From JAXGTD01 sp040775095 (GTDB lineage Bacteria > Pseudomonadota > Gammaproteobacteria > Chromatiales > Chromatiaceae), in the NCBI GenBank assembly GCA_040775095.1, contig JAXGTD010000025.1, forward strand, positions 1 through 37,112: a stretch of 37,112 nucleotides of DNA, read 5' to 3'. The notes under the pieces were generated by a model. That model had not been told where the DNA came from. It made no database searches and saw nothing but the letters and a program-made list of their open reading frames with translations. How positions within the stretch are numbered: the first letter of the stretch is position 1; each line of letters starts with the position of its first letter. The position numbers and the translations under genes are program-made. Positions 1 to 8,063 of the stretch are shown here, one piece after another.

Positions 1-29
1 GCACGCCGAGGTGGCACCGCGCCTGGGCC

Positions 30-740
30 TCAGTTCAGACTGGCATCCGGCCAGTAGCGCGTCCCGGTCAGCTTGGCCGAGACCTTCCAGCCCTGCTTGG
101 TCAGCACGAACACCGCGCGGCCGTCATCGAAACGCAGGACCAGCTCGTCCTTGTCGTCGCCGGTCATGGTCCCTGCCTGCGCGCTCGCGTCATACCCCTG
201 CGTGACGAACGTCTCGAACTCCGAGTCGTTTTCGAACAGGATTACGACCTGCGATTCGAAGCCGCCGATACCGAAGCTCATGCCGACCCCCGCGGAACCC
301 ATCTTCATGTAAACGGGCTCGCCGGTGGACCGATTCACGGCGACACCGCGCCCGTAGCCGGCGGAGACCGTGTACGAAACCTCCCGGACATCGAAGACGG
401 CGTAGCCCGCGCTGGCGTCGAACAGCTTGCGGCTGTCGGGGTATTCCTCGAAGAGTCGCTCGAGGGTGCGCTCGGCCATGGCGTCGAGCTTGGCCCGCGT
501 CTCCTGTGGGGTGGCCTCGTCGGCCAGGCTCTGCTTGGTCGATTCGACGGTCTCGTTCATCGCGCTGGCGGCCTTGTCCGCAACCTTGCCGACAGCGTCG
601 GCCGCGTCCCCGGCGGTCGCCCCGACCGCGGTCGCGGCCTTCGCCGCCTTATCCTTGATGCCACCGAGCAGCGAGTCGGCGCCCCCGGACGACGGCACCG
701 CGATCAAAACCAGGAGCGCGACAAAAACCCTGTTATCCAA
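30..740 (-). CDS. SYLF (YSC84-type) domain protein, exported
   Basis: A 236-residue protein. I start it at the TTG at 740 because GAAGAGGG lies 7 nt upstream and the product then begins with a short signal peptide (hydrophobic VFVALLVLIAV, small residues, cleavage near GGA-DS). An ATG far upstream would add unlikely arginine-rich sequence that overlaps a repeat. Residues 25-75 are an alanine-rich amphipathic segment with LEA-like character. Residues from about 100 to the C-terminus match the SYLF/YSC84 lipid-binding fold (GYAVFDV, SAGYGRGVAVN, FGIGGFESQVVILF). The family binds phosphoinositides in eukaryotes; bacterial members are exported proteins of unclear role. It is transcribed toward the left edge, with no partner gene in the window. 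Confidence 0.82.
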   Translation of the reverse strand: MDNRVFVALLVLIAVPSSGGADSLLGGIKDKAAKAATAVGATAGDAADAVGKVADKAASAMNETVESTKQSLADEATPQETRAKLDAMAERTLERLFEEYPDSRKLFDASAGYAVFDVREVSYTVSAGYGRGVAVNRSTGEPVYMKMGSAGVGMSFGIGGFESQVVILFENDSEFETFVTQGYDASAQAGTMTGDDKDELVLRFDDGRAVFVLTKQGWKVSAKLTGTRYWPDASLN

Positions 741-813
741 CGACGAACCCTCTTCACAATGGTGGATGAAACAGCAAGTCTCACGATGCGCCAGCCTACA
801 CCCCAGGAGACAC

Positions 814-965
814 GGATCAAATGCCTTGCGCGCATTTGATCCGCTCGCACGTCGCGAGGCGCGACTCGCGAAGTACTCCATTTCCAACCGCTTGCCGCGC
901 TCGGGAATGCCGGGCCGTCCGTGGCCCGGACGGGGAACACTTTGAATCAGCGTTTCCCCAGGCAG
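814..965 (+). repeat. dispersed intergenic repeat, copy A (full)
   Basis: Three blocks in order. The first is a perfect 11-bp-arm palindrome (GGATCAAATGC 814-824, GCATTTGATCC 832-842). The second is a box containing CGCGAAGTACTCC and CCATTTCCAACCGCTTGC (867-896). The third is a hairpin with arms CCGGGCC/GGCCCGG and a 6-nt loop near 912-931, then AATCAGCGTTTCC. All three blocks recur in the same order in copy B at 21246. It lies between the SYLF gene and rhlE. Confidence 0.75.
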
Positions 966-1059
966 GGGCCATTGCCCGTCCAGGGCCGCGACCTCACCAC
1001 CGCGCCCCGCCGACGCCCTCCGCCCGGGCCGGCAGCGTTGCCACGGCGTAGATTCCGCT

Positions 1060-1087
1060 TTGCAGGCCGCGGCTTTTCGCGTATGGT
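1060..1087 (+). promoter_or_regulatory. candidate sigma-70 promoter for rhlE
   Basis: TTGCAG at 1060-1065, a 16-nt spacer and TATGGT at 1082-1087. This would give a leader of about 130 nt before the rhlE start. The match is moderate in a GC-rich background. Confidence 0.35.
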
Positions 1088-1225
1088 GCCTGGGATACAG
1101 CGCCATTCGGTCGGCGCGACCCACGTCTCTGGGTTGCCCATCTCACAAGGCCCATCCAGAACGATCCCAGTTACCCCGCCTAGACCGGCCCAGCAATCCC
1201 TGGGTAGGCCAACCCAGGAGTTTCC

Positions 1226-2551
1226 ATGCCATTTGCAGAGCTCGGCCTATCGGCCGAACTGTTGCGGGCCGTTGCCGCGCAGGGCTATACCCAGCCCACC
1301 CCCATTCAATTGCAGGCGATCCCAGCGGTGCTGTCGCGACGCGACGTGCTCGCGGGCGCGCAGACCGGCACCGGAAAGACAGCCGCGTTCACGCTACCGA
1401 TGCTGCACCTGCTCAGCCAGTCGAGCGCGCAGCGCCGCATCCCACGCGGACTCGTGCTGACACCAACCCGCGAGCTTGCCGCTCAGGTCGGAGAAAGTGT
1501 CCGGACCTACGGCCAAAACCTGCCGTTGCGCTCGATGCAGATCTTTGGCGGCGTCGGGATGGGGCCTCAGGTCGACCAATTGCGCCGCGGAGTCGATATC
1601 GTCGTGGCCACGCCGGGACGGCTCCTCGATCACGCCGGCCAGGGTAATGTCGACCTGTCCGGGATCGAGTTTCTCGTCCTCGATGAGGCCGACCGGATGT
1701 TGGACATGGGCTTCATCCACGACATCCGCCGCATCATCAAGCTGCTCCCGCGACAGCGCCAGAACCTGTTGTTCTCGGCAACCTATTCCCGCGAGATCGA
1801 GCAACTGGCAAACGGTCTGCTGAACGACCCGCAACGGATCGAGGTCGCCCGCCGCAACACCGCCGCCGAAACGGTCGACCAATTGGTGCACCCGGTGGCC
1901 CGCGATCGCAAGCGAGAGCTGCTGTCTCATCTGATCCTGACCGGTGACTGGCAACAGGTGCTGGTGTTCACACGCACCAAACACGGGGCCAACCGCCTCG
2001 CCCAGCAACTGGAGCGAGACGGCATCACCGCGGCCGCCATCCATGGCAATAAGAGCCAGGGTGCACGCACCCGGGCGCTGGCCGATTTCAAGCGTGGCGC
2101 GGTGCGCACGCTGGTCGCCACCGACATTGCCGCCCGCGGCCTCGATATCGACCGCTTGCCCCATGTGGTGAACTTTGAGTTGCCAAACGTGCCCGAGGAC
2201 TACGTGCACCGTATCGGACGAACGGGTCGAGCCGGTTCCGACGGGACCGCGGTATCCCTGGTCAGCACCGACGAGCGCGGGCTGCTCGGCGGGATCGAAC
2301 GGGTGTTGGGCCGTCGTATCAATAGCGAGCTGGTTGCTGGTTTCGAGAACCTCGACGCGGTCTCTTCCGCGCCACCGGTTTCAACCTTCGCAGACCGGCG
2401 TCCGCAGGCGTCGCAGGCGCAGCGAAAGCATCATCCCCGACCACGTTCCGATGGCGGCCGTGACCAGACGCCCCGCGACGGTGCCCCGCGAGCGCGTGGA
2501 CGGGGCCGCAACACGGGCAATAGCGGCAACCGGCGCAGCCCCGGCATGTGA
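1226..2551 (+). CDS. rhlE: DEAD-box ATP-dependent RNA helicase, RhlE type
   Basis: A 441-residue cytoplasmic RNA helicase. The start is fixed by CAGGAG 6 nt upstream of ATG. Motifs appear in canonical order: Q-motif (TPIQ, Q28), Walker A AQTGTGKT (45-52), PTRELAAQ (80-87), GG, TPGR, DEAD (153-156), SAT (184-186), RGLD and HRIGRTGR (328-335). The C-terminal 60 residues are a basic Arg/Gly/Pro-rich tail typical of RhlE, which contacts RNA. RhlE proteins remodel RNA in ribosome assembly and RNA decay, often under cold stress. A small RRM protein follows 130 bp downstream on the same strand, so the two may be co-expressed. RhlE rather than SrmB or DeaD is indicated by overall length and the RG-rich tail. 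Confidence 0.93.
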   Translation: MPFAELGLSAELLRAVAAQGYTQPTPIQLQAIPAVLSRRDVLAGAQTGTGKTAAFTLPMLHLLSQSSAQRRIPRGLVLTPTRELAAQVGESVRTYGQNLPLRSMQIFGGVGMGPQVDQLRRGVDIVVATPGRLLDHAGQGNVDLSGIEFLVLDEADRMLDMGFIHDIRRIIKLLPRQRQNLLFSATYSREIEQLANGLLNDPQRIEVARRNTAAETVDQLVHPVARDRKRELLSHLILTGDWQQVLVFTRTKHGANRLAQQLERDGITAAAIHGNKSQGARTRALADFKRGAVRTLVATDIAARGLDIDRLPHVVNFELPNVPEDYVHRIGRTGRAGSDGTAVSLVSTDERGLLGGIERVLGRRINSELVAGFENLDAVSSAPPVSTFADRRPQASQAQRKHHPRPRSDGGRDQTPRDGAPRARGRGRNTGNSGNRRSPGM

Positions 2552-2681
2552 TCAGGTTGCGCGACAGACCGACCTCGCGGTGCGGCCCACGCCGAACCGC
2601 AAACCCCTCGACCGGCGTGTGCATCGACCGGGCGGATGGATCCTTTTATGCGATGCACTGTTCTATACGAGACCGCGACTG

Positions 2682-2966
2682 ATGAATATCTATGTTGGCA
2701 ACCTGGCCTACGGCGTTACCCAGGAAGAATTGCGCGAGGCTTTCGGTGCCTACGGCGAAGTCGAGAGCGCCAATCTGATCGCCGATAAGTTTACCGGTGA
2801 GTCCAAGGGATTCGGCTTTGTCGAGATGCCCAACAACTCCGAGGCCGATGCGGCCATCAAGGCGCTCAACGAGACGCCCCTCAAGGGTCGCCCGTTGCGG
2901 GTCAACCAGGCCAAGCCGCGGGGCGAGCGTCCGTCGCGCGGCGGTGGCGGTGGCCGGCGCTGGTAA
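2682..2966 (+). CDS. small RRM-domain RNA-binding protein
   Basis: A 94-residue single RNA-recognition motif with a short Gly/Arg tail. RNP2 is IYVGNL (3-8) and RNP1 is KGFGFVEM (about 42-49), with the aromatic residues that stack on RNA bases. The ATG at 2682 puts the RRM beta-1 strand at the very N-terminus, as in bacterial Rbp proteins; longer in-frame starts overlap the end of rhlE in another frame. No strong Shine-Dalgarno sequence is visible. Such glycine-tailed RRM proteins bind single-stranded RNA and are often cold-responsive. It follows a DEAD-box helicase and ends in a strong intrinsic terminator. Confidence 0.9.
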   Translation: MNIYVGNLAYGVTQEELREAFGAYGEVESANLIADKFTGESKGFGFVEMPNNSEADAAIKALNETPLKGRPLRVNQAKPRGERPSRGGGGGRRW

Positions 2967-3028
2967 ACGGCTCACAGACTGCCAGGACGCCGACCGACCC
3001 TTAAGATCGGCGGCGTTCCGGGCCCTCG

Positions 3029-3075
3029 AAACCGCTTTGCGGGGCTGCGCTTCAGCCCGGTGGGCGGTTTTTTTT
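3029..3075 (+). terminator. Rho-independent terminator after the RRM gene
   Basis: Nested stem: AAACCGC pairs with GCGGTTT and, inside it, GGGCTG pairs with CAGCCC. It is followed directly by a run of eight T (3068-3075). Confidence 0.9.
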
Positions 3076-3298
3076 GTCGTGCAGCCTTTTTGCAACCTGA
3101 CCCGCCTCGAGTACCGCATCGGGACCGACCCCGGTGTCCCCACGGACGCCCCCGTCACGGGACCCACCCGAACCCGGCGTTGGACGCGCCCCTTGCTTGT
3201 TGGCGGAGGGCAACCCCATCTTCGAAGCCAGCATTCGAGCGGCACCGAACGGGAACCGCGACCCCTCTCATCAAGAAATGCCACCCCCGGAGTCATCC

Positions 3299-4399
3299 AT
3301 GGACCATCGAGAAACTCTGTCAACGACCGATCCGAGCAATCCGAAGCCTAAACCCGCACTCGGAGAGAAGGTCGTTAAGGTCGTCAACCTTTACCACCCG
3401 CGCACCTGGAGGGAAAAAGGGCTGTGGTGGAGCCTGGGCCTGTTCCTGGTCACCTACGCACTGATCGTGGTGCTGCTGGGGATCTACTGGTCACGGTCCC
3501 CCGGCATGTTCGACGTGCACGAAAACGCGCTGCAGATGGCCGGGGGCGAACAAGCCCGCCTGGTACCCGGCTACGCGACGACCGCGACAGCGATCCGCAT
3601 TGCCGAGACCCTTCTGGATAAGCCCGGCGGTTATCTAAGCAATGATGTCACCCCCCCGGGCATCTACCTGGACAACATACCGAACTGGGAGTTTGGCGCG
3701 CTGACCGAGTTGCGCGATCTGGTGCGCGCGATGCGCAACGATTTCAGCCGCTCGCAGACCCAGTCGGTCGAGGACAAGGATCTCCAAGTTGCCGAGCCCC
3801 AGTTTCATTTCGACTCCGAGTCGTGGATCCTGCCATCGAGCGAATCGGCCTATCGCAAGGGCCTCGAGGGCGTCTACCACTACCTGCAACGGCTGGCCGA
3901 CGAAAAGGACTACGACGGGCAGTTCTTTGCCCGGGCCGATAACCTCAGCGATTACCTCGCGGTCGTGGAAAAACGCCTGGGCAGCCTGGCGCAACGCCTC
4001 GCCGCTGGCGCCGGCCAGAACCGACTCAATACCGATCTCGCCGGTGACCCCGGCGCACGGCAGTCGACGCCAACCCCCGATGAGGCGCGGATCAAGACCC
4101 CCTGGATGCAGATCGACGATGTCTTCTTCGAGGCACGGGGCTATTCCTGGGCACTGCTGCACACGCTCAGGGCGATCGAAGTGGACTTCAATGCCGTGCT
4201 CCAAGACAAGAATGCCCGGGTTTCGTTGAAACAGATCATTCGCGAGCTGGAGAACACGCAAGCGGCCGTCTGGAGCCCGATGATCCTCAACGGCACCGGG
4301 TTCGGGCCGATGGCCAATCACTCACTGGTGATGGCCTCCTACATCTCCCGCGCCGACGCCGCGATCATCGATCTGCGCAGCCTGCTTGCTCAAGGTTGA
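3299..4399 (+). CDS. DUF2333 family inner-membrane protein
   Basis: A 366-residue protein recognised as DUF2333. I start it at the ATG at 3299, which has GGAG 6 nt upstream; the frame stays open further up but without a binding site. One membrane segment (about residues 43-63, LWWSLGLFLVTYALIVVLLGIYW) follows a short basic cytoplasmic tail, so most of the protein should be periplasmic. Recognisable stretches are GYATTATAIRIAETLLDKPGG, PPGIYLDNIPNWEFG and an alpha-helical second half. The biochemical role of DUF2333 is not known to me. It stands alone after a terminator, and the gene beyond it is on the opposite strand. Confidence 0.85.
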   Translation: MDHRETLSTTDPSNPKPKPALGEKVVKVVNLYHPRTWREKGLWWSLGLFLVTYALIVVLLGIYWSRSPGMFDVHENALQMAGGEQARLVPGYATTATAIRIAETLLDKPGGYLSNDVTPPGIYLDNIPNWEFGALTELRDLVRAMRNDFSRSQTQSVEDKDLQVAEPQFHFDSESWILPSSESAYRKGLEGVYHYLQRLADEKDYDGQFFARADNLSDYLAVVEKRLGSLAQRLAAGAGQNRLNTDLAGDPGARQSTPTPDEARIKTPWMQIDDVFFEARGYSWALLHTLRAIEVDFNAVLQDKNARVSLKQIIRELENTQAAVWSPMILNGTGFGPMANHSLVMASYISRADAAIIDLRSLLAQG

Positions 4400-4478
4400 C
4401 CAGGGTAACAGGCGTCGGCGGCGCCGCGCACCGCCACACGGTCGAGCGAACGAAAACGCGGGGGAGGCGGTTGCGGTC

Positions 4479-4540
4479 ACGCCCCATGGATGGGGCGTCC
4501 GTTCAGACCGGCGTGAGCCATTGGAAATGGATGTTCTCTG
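4479..4540 (-). repeat. dispersed intergenic repeat, copy E (partial)
   Basis: Read on the minus strand, CATCCATTTCCAATGGCTC (4515-4533) matches the conserved box. It is followed by a hairpin with 9-bp arms and a 2-nt loop (ACGCCCCAT/ATGGGGCGT, 4479-4498). The palindrome block is absent. It sits between the convergent ends of the DUF2333 and CBS genes, where the hairpin may also stop transcription. Confidence 0.5.
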
Positions 4541-4679
4541 GAATCTCGGCGCCGGGATCGCGGGCCGAATCCGTCCACGGATGGACGAAACGTCTGTCAT
4601 CATCGTCGCGGCACCCGGTGCGGGGCGGAAGGCCCCGCCAGGTTCGCTATCCGTGCCGATTGCCGACGAGGATGCTCGA

Positions 4680-5087
4680 TCAATCGGCCTGCCCCTCGGC
4701 GTTGTGCGCCGCGAGCAAGTCACGCAGCGCACGCAGCAGATCGGTCTCGGTGATGATGCCGATCAGGTGCATGCCATCGTCCGAGACCGGCAGACAGCCG
4801 ATGCGCCCCGACATCATGCGCTCCACCGCCGCGGCCAGATGACTATCCGCGGCGATGGTCGTCACCGGGGTATGCATGACCTCACTGACCTCCACCGGCG
4901 CCTCGTGGAAATAGCGCGCCGCCAGTTGCAGATCGCGCCGGGCCAGGATGCCGACTACCTCCTCATCCGCGCCGACGACCGGCAGATGATGCAAGTTCTG
5001 CTTCTCCATGATCTCGAAGGCCTCGCCGTAGTCGGCCCCCGCATTGATGGTGATCGGCATCGGGCTCATATACTCGCGGACTCGCAT
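4680..5087 (-). CDS. tandem CBS-domain protein
   Basis: A 135-residue stand-alone CBS pair. The start at 5087 has AGGAG 6 nt upstream. CBS1 spans about residues 1-60 (MSPMPITINAGADYGEAFEIM, HHLPVV, VGILARRDL) and CBS2 about 66-128 (MHTPVTTIAADSHLAAAVERM, GCLPV, LIGIITETDLL). Each repeat ends in the usual [T/R]xDL motif. Such modules bind adenosine nucleotides (AMP, ATP, SAM) and regulate partner proteins; none is encoded next to it. The reading frame stays open on this strand far into the divergent radical SAM gene, but that extension is a GC-bias shadow. Confidence 0.9.
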   Translation of the reverse strand: MRVREYMSPMPITINAGADYGEAFEIMEKQNLHHLPVVGADEEVVGILARRDLQLAARYFHEAPVEVSEVMHTPVTTIAADSHLAAAVERMMSGRIGCLPVSDDGMHLIGIITETDLLRALRDLLAAHNAEGQAD

Positions 5088-5291
5088 CGGTCGCTCCTGT
5101 GGTGGTCTGTATTCACATCGCGCATCCGTCGGCACCGCACGCGGCTCGGACGCAACGCCAAGGGTGGACCAAGCGGGCGTCCGGTGCAATTTTCTGATAG
5201 CCTCATGCTGCCATGGGCCCCCTCCGGCGGGGTTGGCCCCCATCACGGTTGTACCAACTCCCCCAACCGCCACGCGCGCCCCGTCACGATT

Positions 5292-7058
5292 ATGGCCCTG
5301 AACAGACCTAACGGCACCCCGGCAACGACCAGGCGGTTCTACGTCGAGTTGATCAAGCCGTCGCACTACGATGATGACGGCTACGTGGTCCAATGGATCA
5401 AGGCGTGGATCCCATCCAACTCGCTCGCCAGTCTGTACGGGCTCACGCTGCAGGCATCGGCGTCGAATGTTCTCGGCGACGACGTGGAGATCGTCGTCAA
5501 CGCGTACGACGAAACCAATACCGTCGTGCCCGTCGAGAAGATCATTCGGCGCATGCGCCGTGCTGGCAATAGCGGTCTTGTCTGCATGGTCGGCGTACAG
5601 TCCAACCAGTTCCCGCGGGCGATGGATATGTCCAGGCGCTTCCGCGCCGCCGGCGTCCAGGTTGCCATCGGCGGATTCCATGTCAGCGGCTGCCTGGCGA
5701 TGTTGCCGGACATTCCGCCCGACCTGCAGGAGGCGATGGATCTGGGCATCGCCCTGTTTGCCGGCGAGTCGGAGGGACGCTTCGCGGACCTGCTGCGCGC
5801 GGCCCACGAGCGGCGTATGGAGCCACTCTACAACTACATGGCCGACCTGCCCGGGATGGACGGGCAATGCATGCCCTACCTTCCGCCGTCGCTCGCCCGC
5901 CGCTACGCGCCGATGCCCGGCACATTCGATGCCGGTCGCGGGTGCCCGTTCCTGTGCAGCTTCTGCACCATCATCAATGTTCAGGGACGCAAGTCGCGGT
6001 TCCGCGACCCAGACGACATCGAGCGGCTGTTGCGCACCAATCTCGCCCACGGCATCCGGCACTATTTCATCACCGACGACAATTTCGCCCGCAACCGCAA
6101 CTGGGAGGCGATCTTCGACCGCATCATCGCGGTGCGCGCGGAACTGGGCGTGAAGTTCAACTTCACGATCCAGGTCGACACCATGTGCCACTCGCTTCCA
6201 CGGTTCGTCGACAAGGCCCGCGCGGCGGGCGTGTCGCGCGTCTTCATCGGCCTCGAGAACGTCAATCCGGACAACCTGAAGGCCGCCAACAAGAAGCAGA
6301 ACAAGATCGCCAACTATCGCGACATGCTGCTCGCCTGGCAGAAAAAGCGGGTAACGACCTACTGCGGGTATATCCTCGGGTTTCCGGATGACACGCCAGA
6401 GCGCATCCTCAACGACATCGAGACGATCAAGCGCGAGCTGCCGCTAGACATCCTGGAGTTCTTCTGTCTGACGCCATTGCCGGGCTCCGCCGACCACAAG
6501 GCCCTTTACGAACGGGGCGCGCCGCTCGATCCCGACATGAACGTCTACGATCTGGAGCATGTCTGCACGACCCATCCGCGGATGACCAAAGACGCATGGC
6601 AGGGAATCTATCGTCAGGCCTGGGATGCCTATTATTCCATGGAGCACCTGGAGACCCTGATGCGCCGCGCGGCAGCCTTTCAGCGCAACCCCAAGCGGAT
6701 CATGGAGATCGCGCTGGAGTTCTACGGGTGCTTCAAGTTCGAGGGGGTACATCCGCTACAGGGCGGGTTTATCCGCCGCAAGATCCGCACAGAGCGCCGC
6801 CCCGGCTTCGTCATCGAGCGCCCGTGGGTGTTCTACCCCCGGCGTCTGCTTGAGGCGACGGTGACCTACACTCGACTGACCGCTTACGCGTGGCGGGTGT
6901 GGCGCCTCTACAAGCGCGTCCGCCGAGATATCAATACCAATGCGGCGCCGTACTTCGATGAGGCCATGCGCCCGCTGCCACCGGAACCAGAGAAGGGCGC
7001 CGCGGCGGCCGCCAACAGCGACGGCATCGATCCGCTACGCCATGCACAGGCGGTATAA
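5292..7058 (+). CDS. B12-binding-domain radical SAM enzyme
   Basis: A 588-residue enzyme. The N-terminal 180 residues look like a cobalamin-binding Rossmann domain (VCMVGVQSNQFPRAMD, VAIGGFHVSG, LGIALFAGESEGRF), but no DxHxxG lower-ligand motif is visible. The radical SAM core begins with RGCPFLCSFC, the CxxxCxxC [4Fe-4S] cluster site at C218, C222 and C225, followed by ITDDNF, FIGLENV and YILGFPDDTPE. The C-terminal 150 residues are rich in Arg, Tyr and Trp with no clear motif. The family (relatives of BchE and HpnP) carries out methylations, cyclisations and C-C bond chemistry; the substrate cannot be told. No Shine-Dalgarno precedes the chosen ATG. It is monocistronic, divergent from the CBS gene. 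Confidence 0.88.
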   Translation: MALNRPNGTPATTRRFYVELIKPSHYDDDGYVVQWIKAWIPSNSLASLYGLTLQASASNVLGDDVEIVVNAYDETNTVVPVEKIIRRMRRAGNSGLVCMVGVQSNQFPRAMDMSRRFRAAGVQVAIGGFHVSGCLAMLPDIPPDLQEAMDLGIALFAGESEGRFADLLRAAHERRMEPLYNYMADLPGMDGQCMPYLPPSLARRYAPMPGTFDAGRGCPFLCSFCTIINVQGRKSRFRDPDDIERLLRTNLAHGIRHYFITDDNFARNRNWEAIFDRIIAVRAELGVKFNFTIQVDTMCHSLPRFVDKARAAGVSRVFIGLENVNPDNLKAANKKQNKIANYRDMLLAWQKKRVTTYCGYILGFPDDTPERILNDIETIKRELPLDILEFFCLTPLPGSADHKALYERGAPLDPDMNVYDLEHVCTTHPRMTKDAWQGIYRQAWDAYYSMEHLETLMRRAAAFQRNPKRIMEIALEFYGCFKFEGVHPLQGGFIRRKIRTERRPGFVIERPWVFYPRRLLEATVTYTRLTAYAWRVWRLYKRVRRDINTNAAPYFDEAMRPLPPEPEKGAAAAANSDGIDPLRHAQAV

Positions 7059-7221
7059 TCGCGACGACCGTCGCCGGCGCCGCGTGGCACCGTTGCGGGC
7101 AGCGCGATGCACGATGGCTTGCGGCAGGCGATCCCGGGCAGGCAGATGATGCAGGTCCAGATACCGACGGAAGGCTGCCGCGCGCCATACGCTGTCCACA
7201 ACGACCGGGGCGGCCCTTGAC

Positions 7222-7467
7222 ATGACACGCGGAATCCGACTGAAACAGCTGACCGCCAATGATCTCGGCTATCTCGGGTTGCCCGCCGATGGGTTGCCCG
7301 ACGCGAGCACGCCGCAGCCCGCGACGACATCCAGCGCTGATTCCGACCACAATGAGGCCGCCGCACCCGGGCTTCCCGCCCCATTGGAGATCACACGCGA
7401 TGTTCGGCTCATGCTCGAGGAGACCTTACGTCTGCTCGACGCGCGGGAACCAAGCCCGTCTGACTGA
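7222..7467 (+). CDS. small hypothetical protein (81 aa)
   Basis: I do not recognise it. It begins with a basic segment (TRGIRLKQLTANDLGYLGLP), has a low-complexity Ala/Pro/Ser/Thr middle, and ends with an amphipathic helix (ITRDVRLMLEETLRLLD). There is no signal peptide, membrane segment or cysteine. Third codon positions are mostly G/C as in neighbouring real genes. The ribosome binding site is weak. A perfect TATAAT overlaps the stop codon of the preceding gene (7054-7059) but lacks a -35 partner. A short conserved hypothetical or a chance frame are both possible. Confidence 0.4.
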   Translation: MTRGIRLKQLTANDLGYLGLPADGLPDASTPQPATTSSADSDHNEAAAPGLPAPLEITRDVRLMLEETLRLLDAREPSPSD

Positions 7468-7558
7468 CAGGACATCCGGCGCCAACCGTCGCGGACCGCT
7501 GACACCCGCCGACGCGGCGAGCGCAAGCTGCGGACCTCGGCAGAGCGAACACGGGTGC

Positions 7559-7595
7559 AAAAAAACCACCGCGACAGGGTGTGTAACTGTCGCGG
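7559..7595 (-). terminator. Rho-independent terminator of the 51-aa membrane protein gene
   Basis: On the minus strand a perfect 9-bp stem (CCGCGACAG/CTGTCGCGG, 9-nt loop) is followed 3 nt later by seven T (7559-7565). It lies downstream of the 7688-7843 gene. Confidence 0.85.
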
Positions 7596-7687
7596 CGGCA
7601 AATAGGCTTGCTGCCCAGAAATTTCGCTTGGCGCCCCCCGGACGCGGACGTCCGCCAGCGGCACCAAGACTATTTAGATGCGCTCGA

Positions 7688-7843
7688 TCAGGTGTGCCGC
7701 TGTAGCGGCGCGGGCACCTCCGGGCTCTCGTCGCAGGCCGACGTATCGGACCTGCGATCGTTGTAGCTGACGACTCCCACGAGGAAGCCGCCACTTAGCA
7801 CTGCGGCTAATAGGCCGCCGATAGTCAATGCGTCGAAGCTCAT
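7688..7843 (-). CDS. 51-residue single-pass membrane protein
   Basis: A very short gene with strong expression signals: GGAGG 7 nt before the ATG at 7843 and its own intrinsic terminator downstream. Residues 5-25 (ALTIGGLLAAVLSGGFLVGVV) form one membrane helix. It is followed by a hydrophilic tail containing NDRR, one Cys, and acidic and Pro residues. The basic NDRR after the helix suggests a cytoplasmic C-terminus. It is divergent from ompR-envZ, and the shared intergenic region contains OmpR-like half-sites. I know no named family for it. Its position suggests a link to envelope signalling, which is inference. Confidence 0.72.
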   Translation of the reverse strand: MSFDALTIGGLLAAVLSGGFLVGVVSYNDRRSDTSACDESPEVPAPLQRHT

Positions 7844-7992
7844 GGTAATGCCTCCATTGATGAGGGAACTGTGCGCCGCACATGGGCAATCGCCGTACCC
7901 GACTGGCACCGCTTTCGCCCGGCGTGTCGACGATTTCGGATGGTCATATTCTCTCGCAGGCAGTTTGCAGAAGTATTTCCGCATATACTAAT

Positions 7993-8010
7993 CTTGTAAC
8001 AGCTTGTAAC
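7993..8010 (+). promoter_or_regulatory. tandem OmpR-like half-sites
   Basis: CTTGTAAC occurs at 7993-8000 and again at 8003-8010, exactly 10 bp apart. OmpR family dimers bind head-to-tail on direct repeats spaced by 10 bp, and TTGTAAC resembles the core of E. coli OmpR sites. A TATACT at 7984-7989 just upstream could be a -10 element, which would place the boxes over the start site. This suggests autoregulation and possibly control of the divergent small gene. Confidence 0.5.
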
Positions 8011-8063
8011 GACCAACCACCCGATGCCGTCCCGGCACCACCCCTCTGAAGCAAGCAACAACC

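Larger units (their letters stand above)
741..1225. other. divergent intergenic region, SYLF gene / rhlE
   Basis: No credible gene. The left half holds a full copy of the palindrome-box-hairpin repeat (814-965). The right half is the rhlE leader with a sigma-70-like promoter candidate at 1060-1087. Short open frames here have no ribosome binding site and run into the repeat. Confidence 0.6.

Noticed and set aside
5088..6191. N-terminal extension of the CBS protein to about 500 residues
   Set aside because: The extension runs antisense through the radical SAM gene. The ATG at 5087 has a good Shine-Dalgarno and begins the CBS fold.
7054..7059. Perfect TATAAT at the stop codon of the radical SAM gene as a promoter
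   Set aside because: No -35-like hexamer 16-18 nt upstream; a second TATAAT at 10733-10738 spanning the bcp stop has the same problem.
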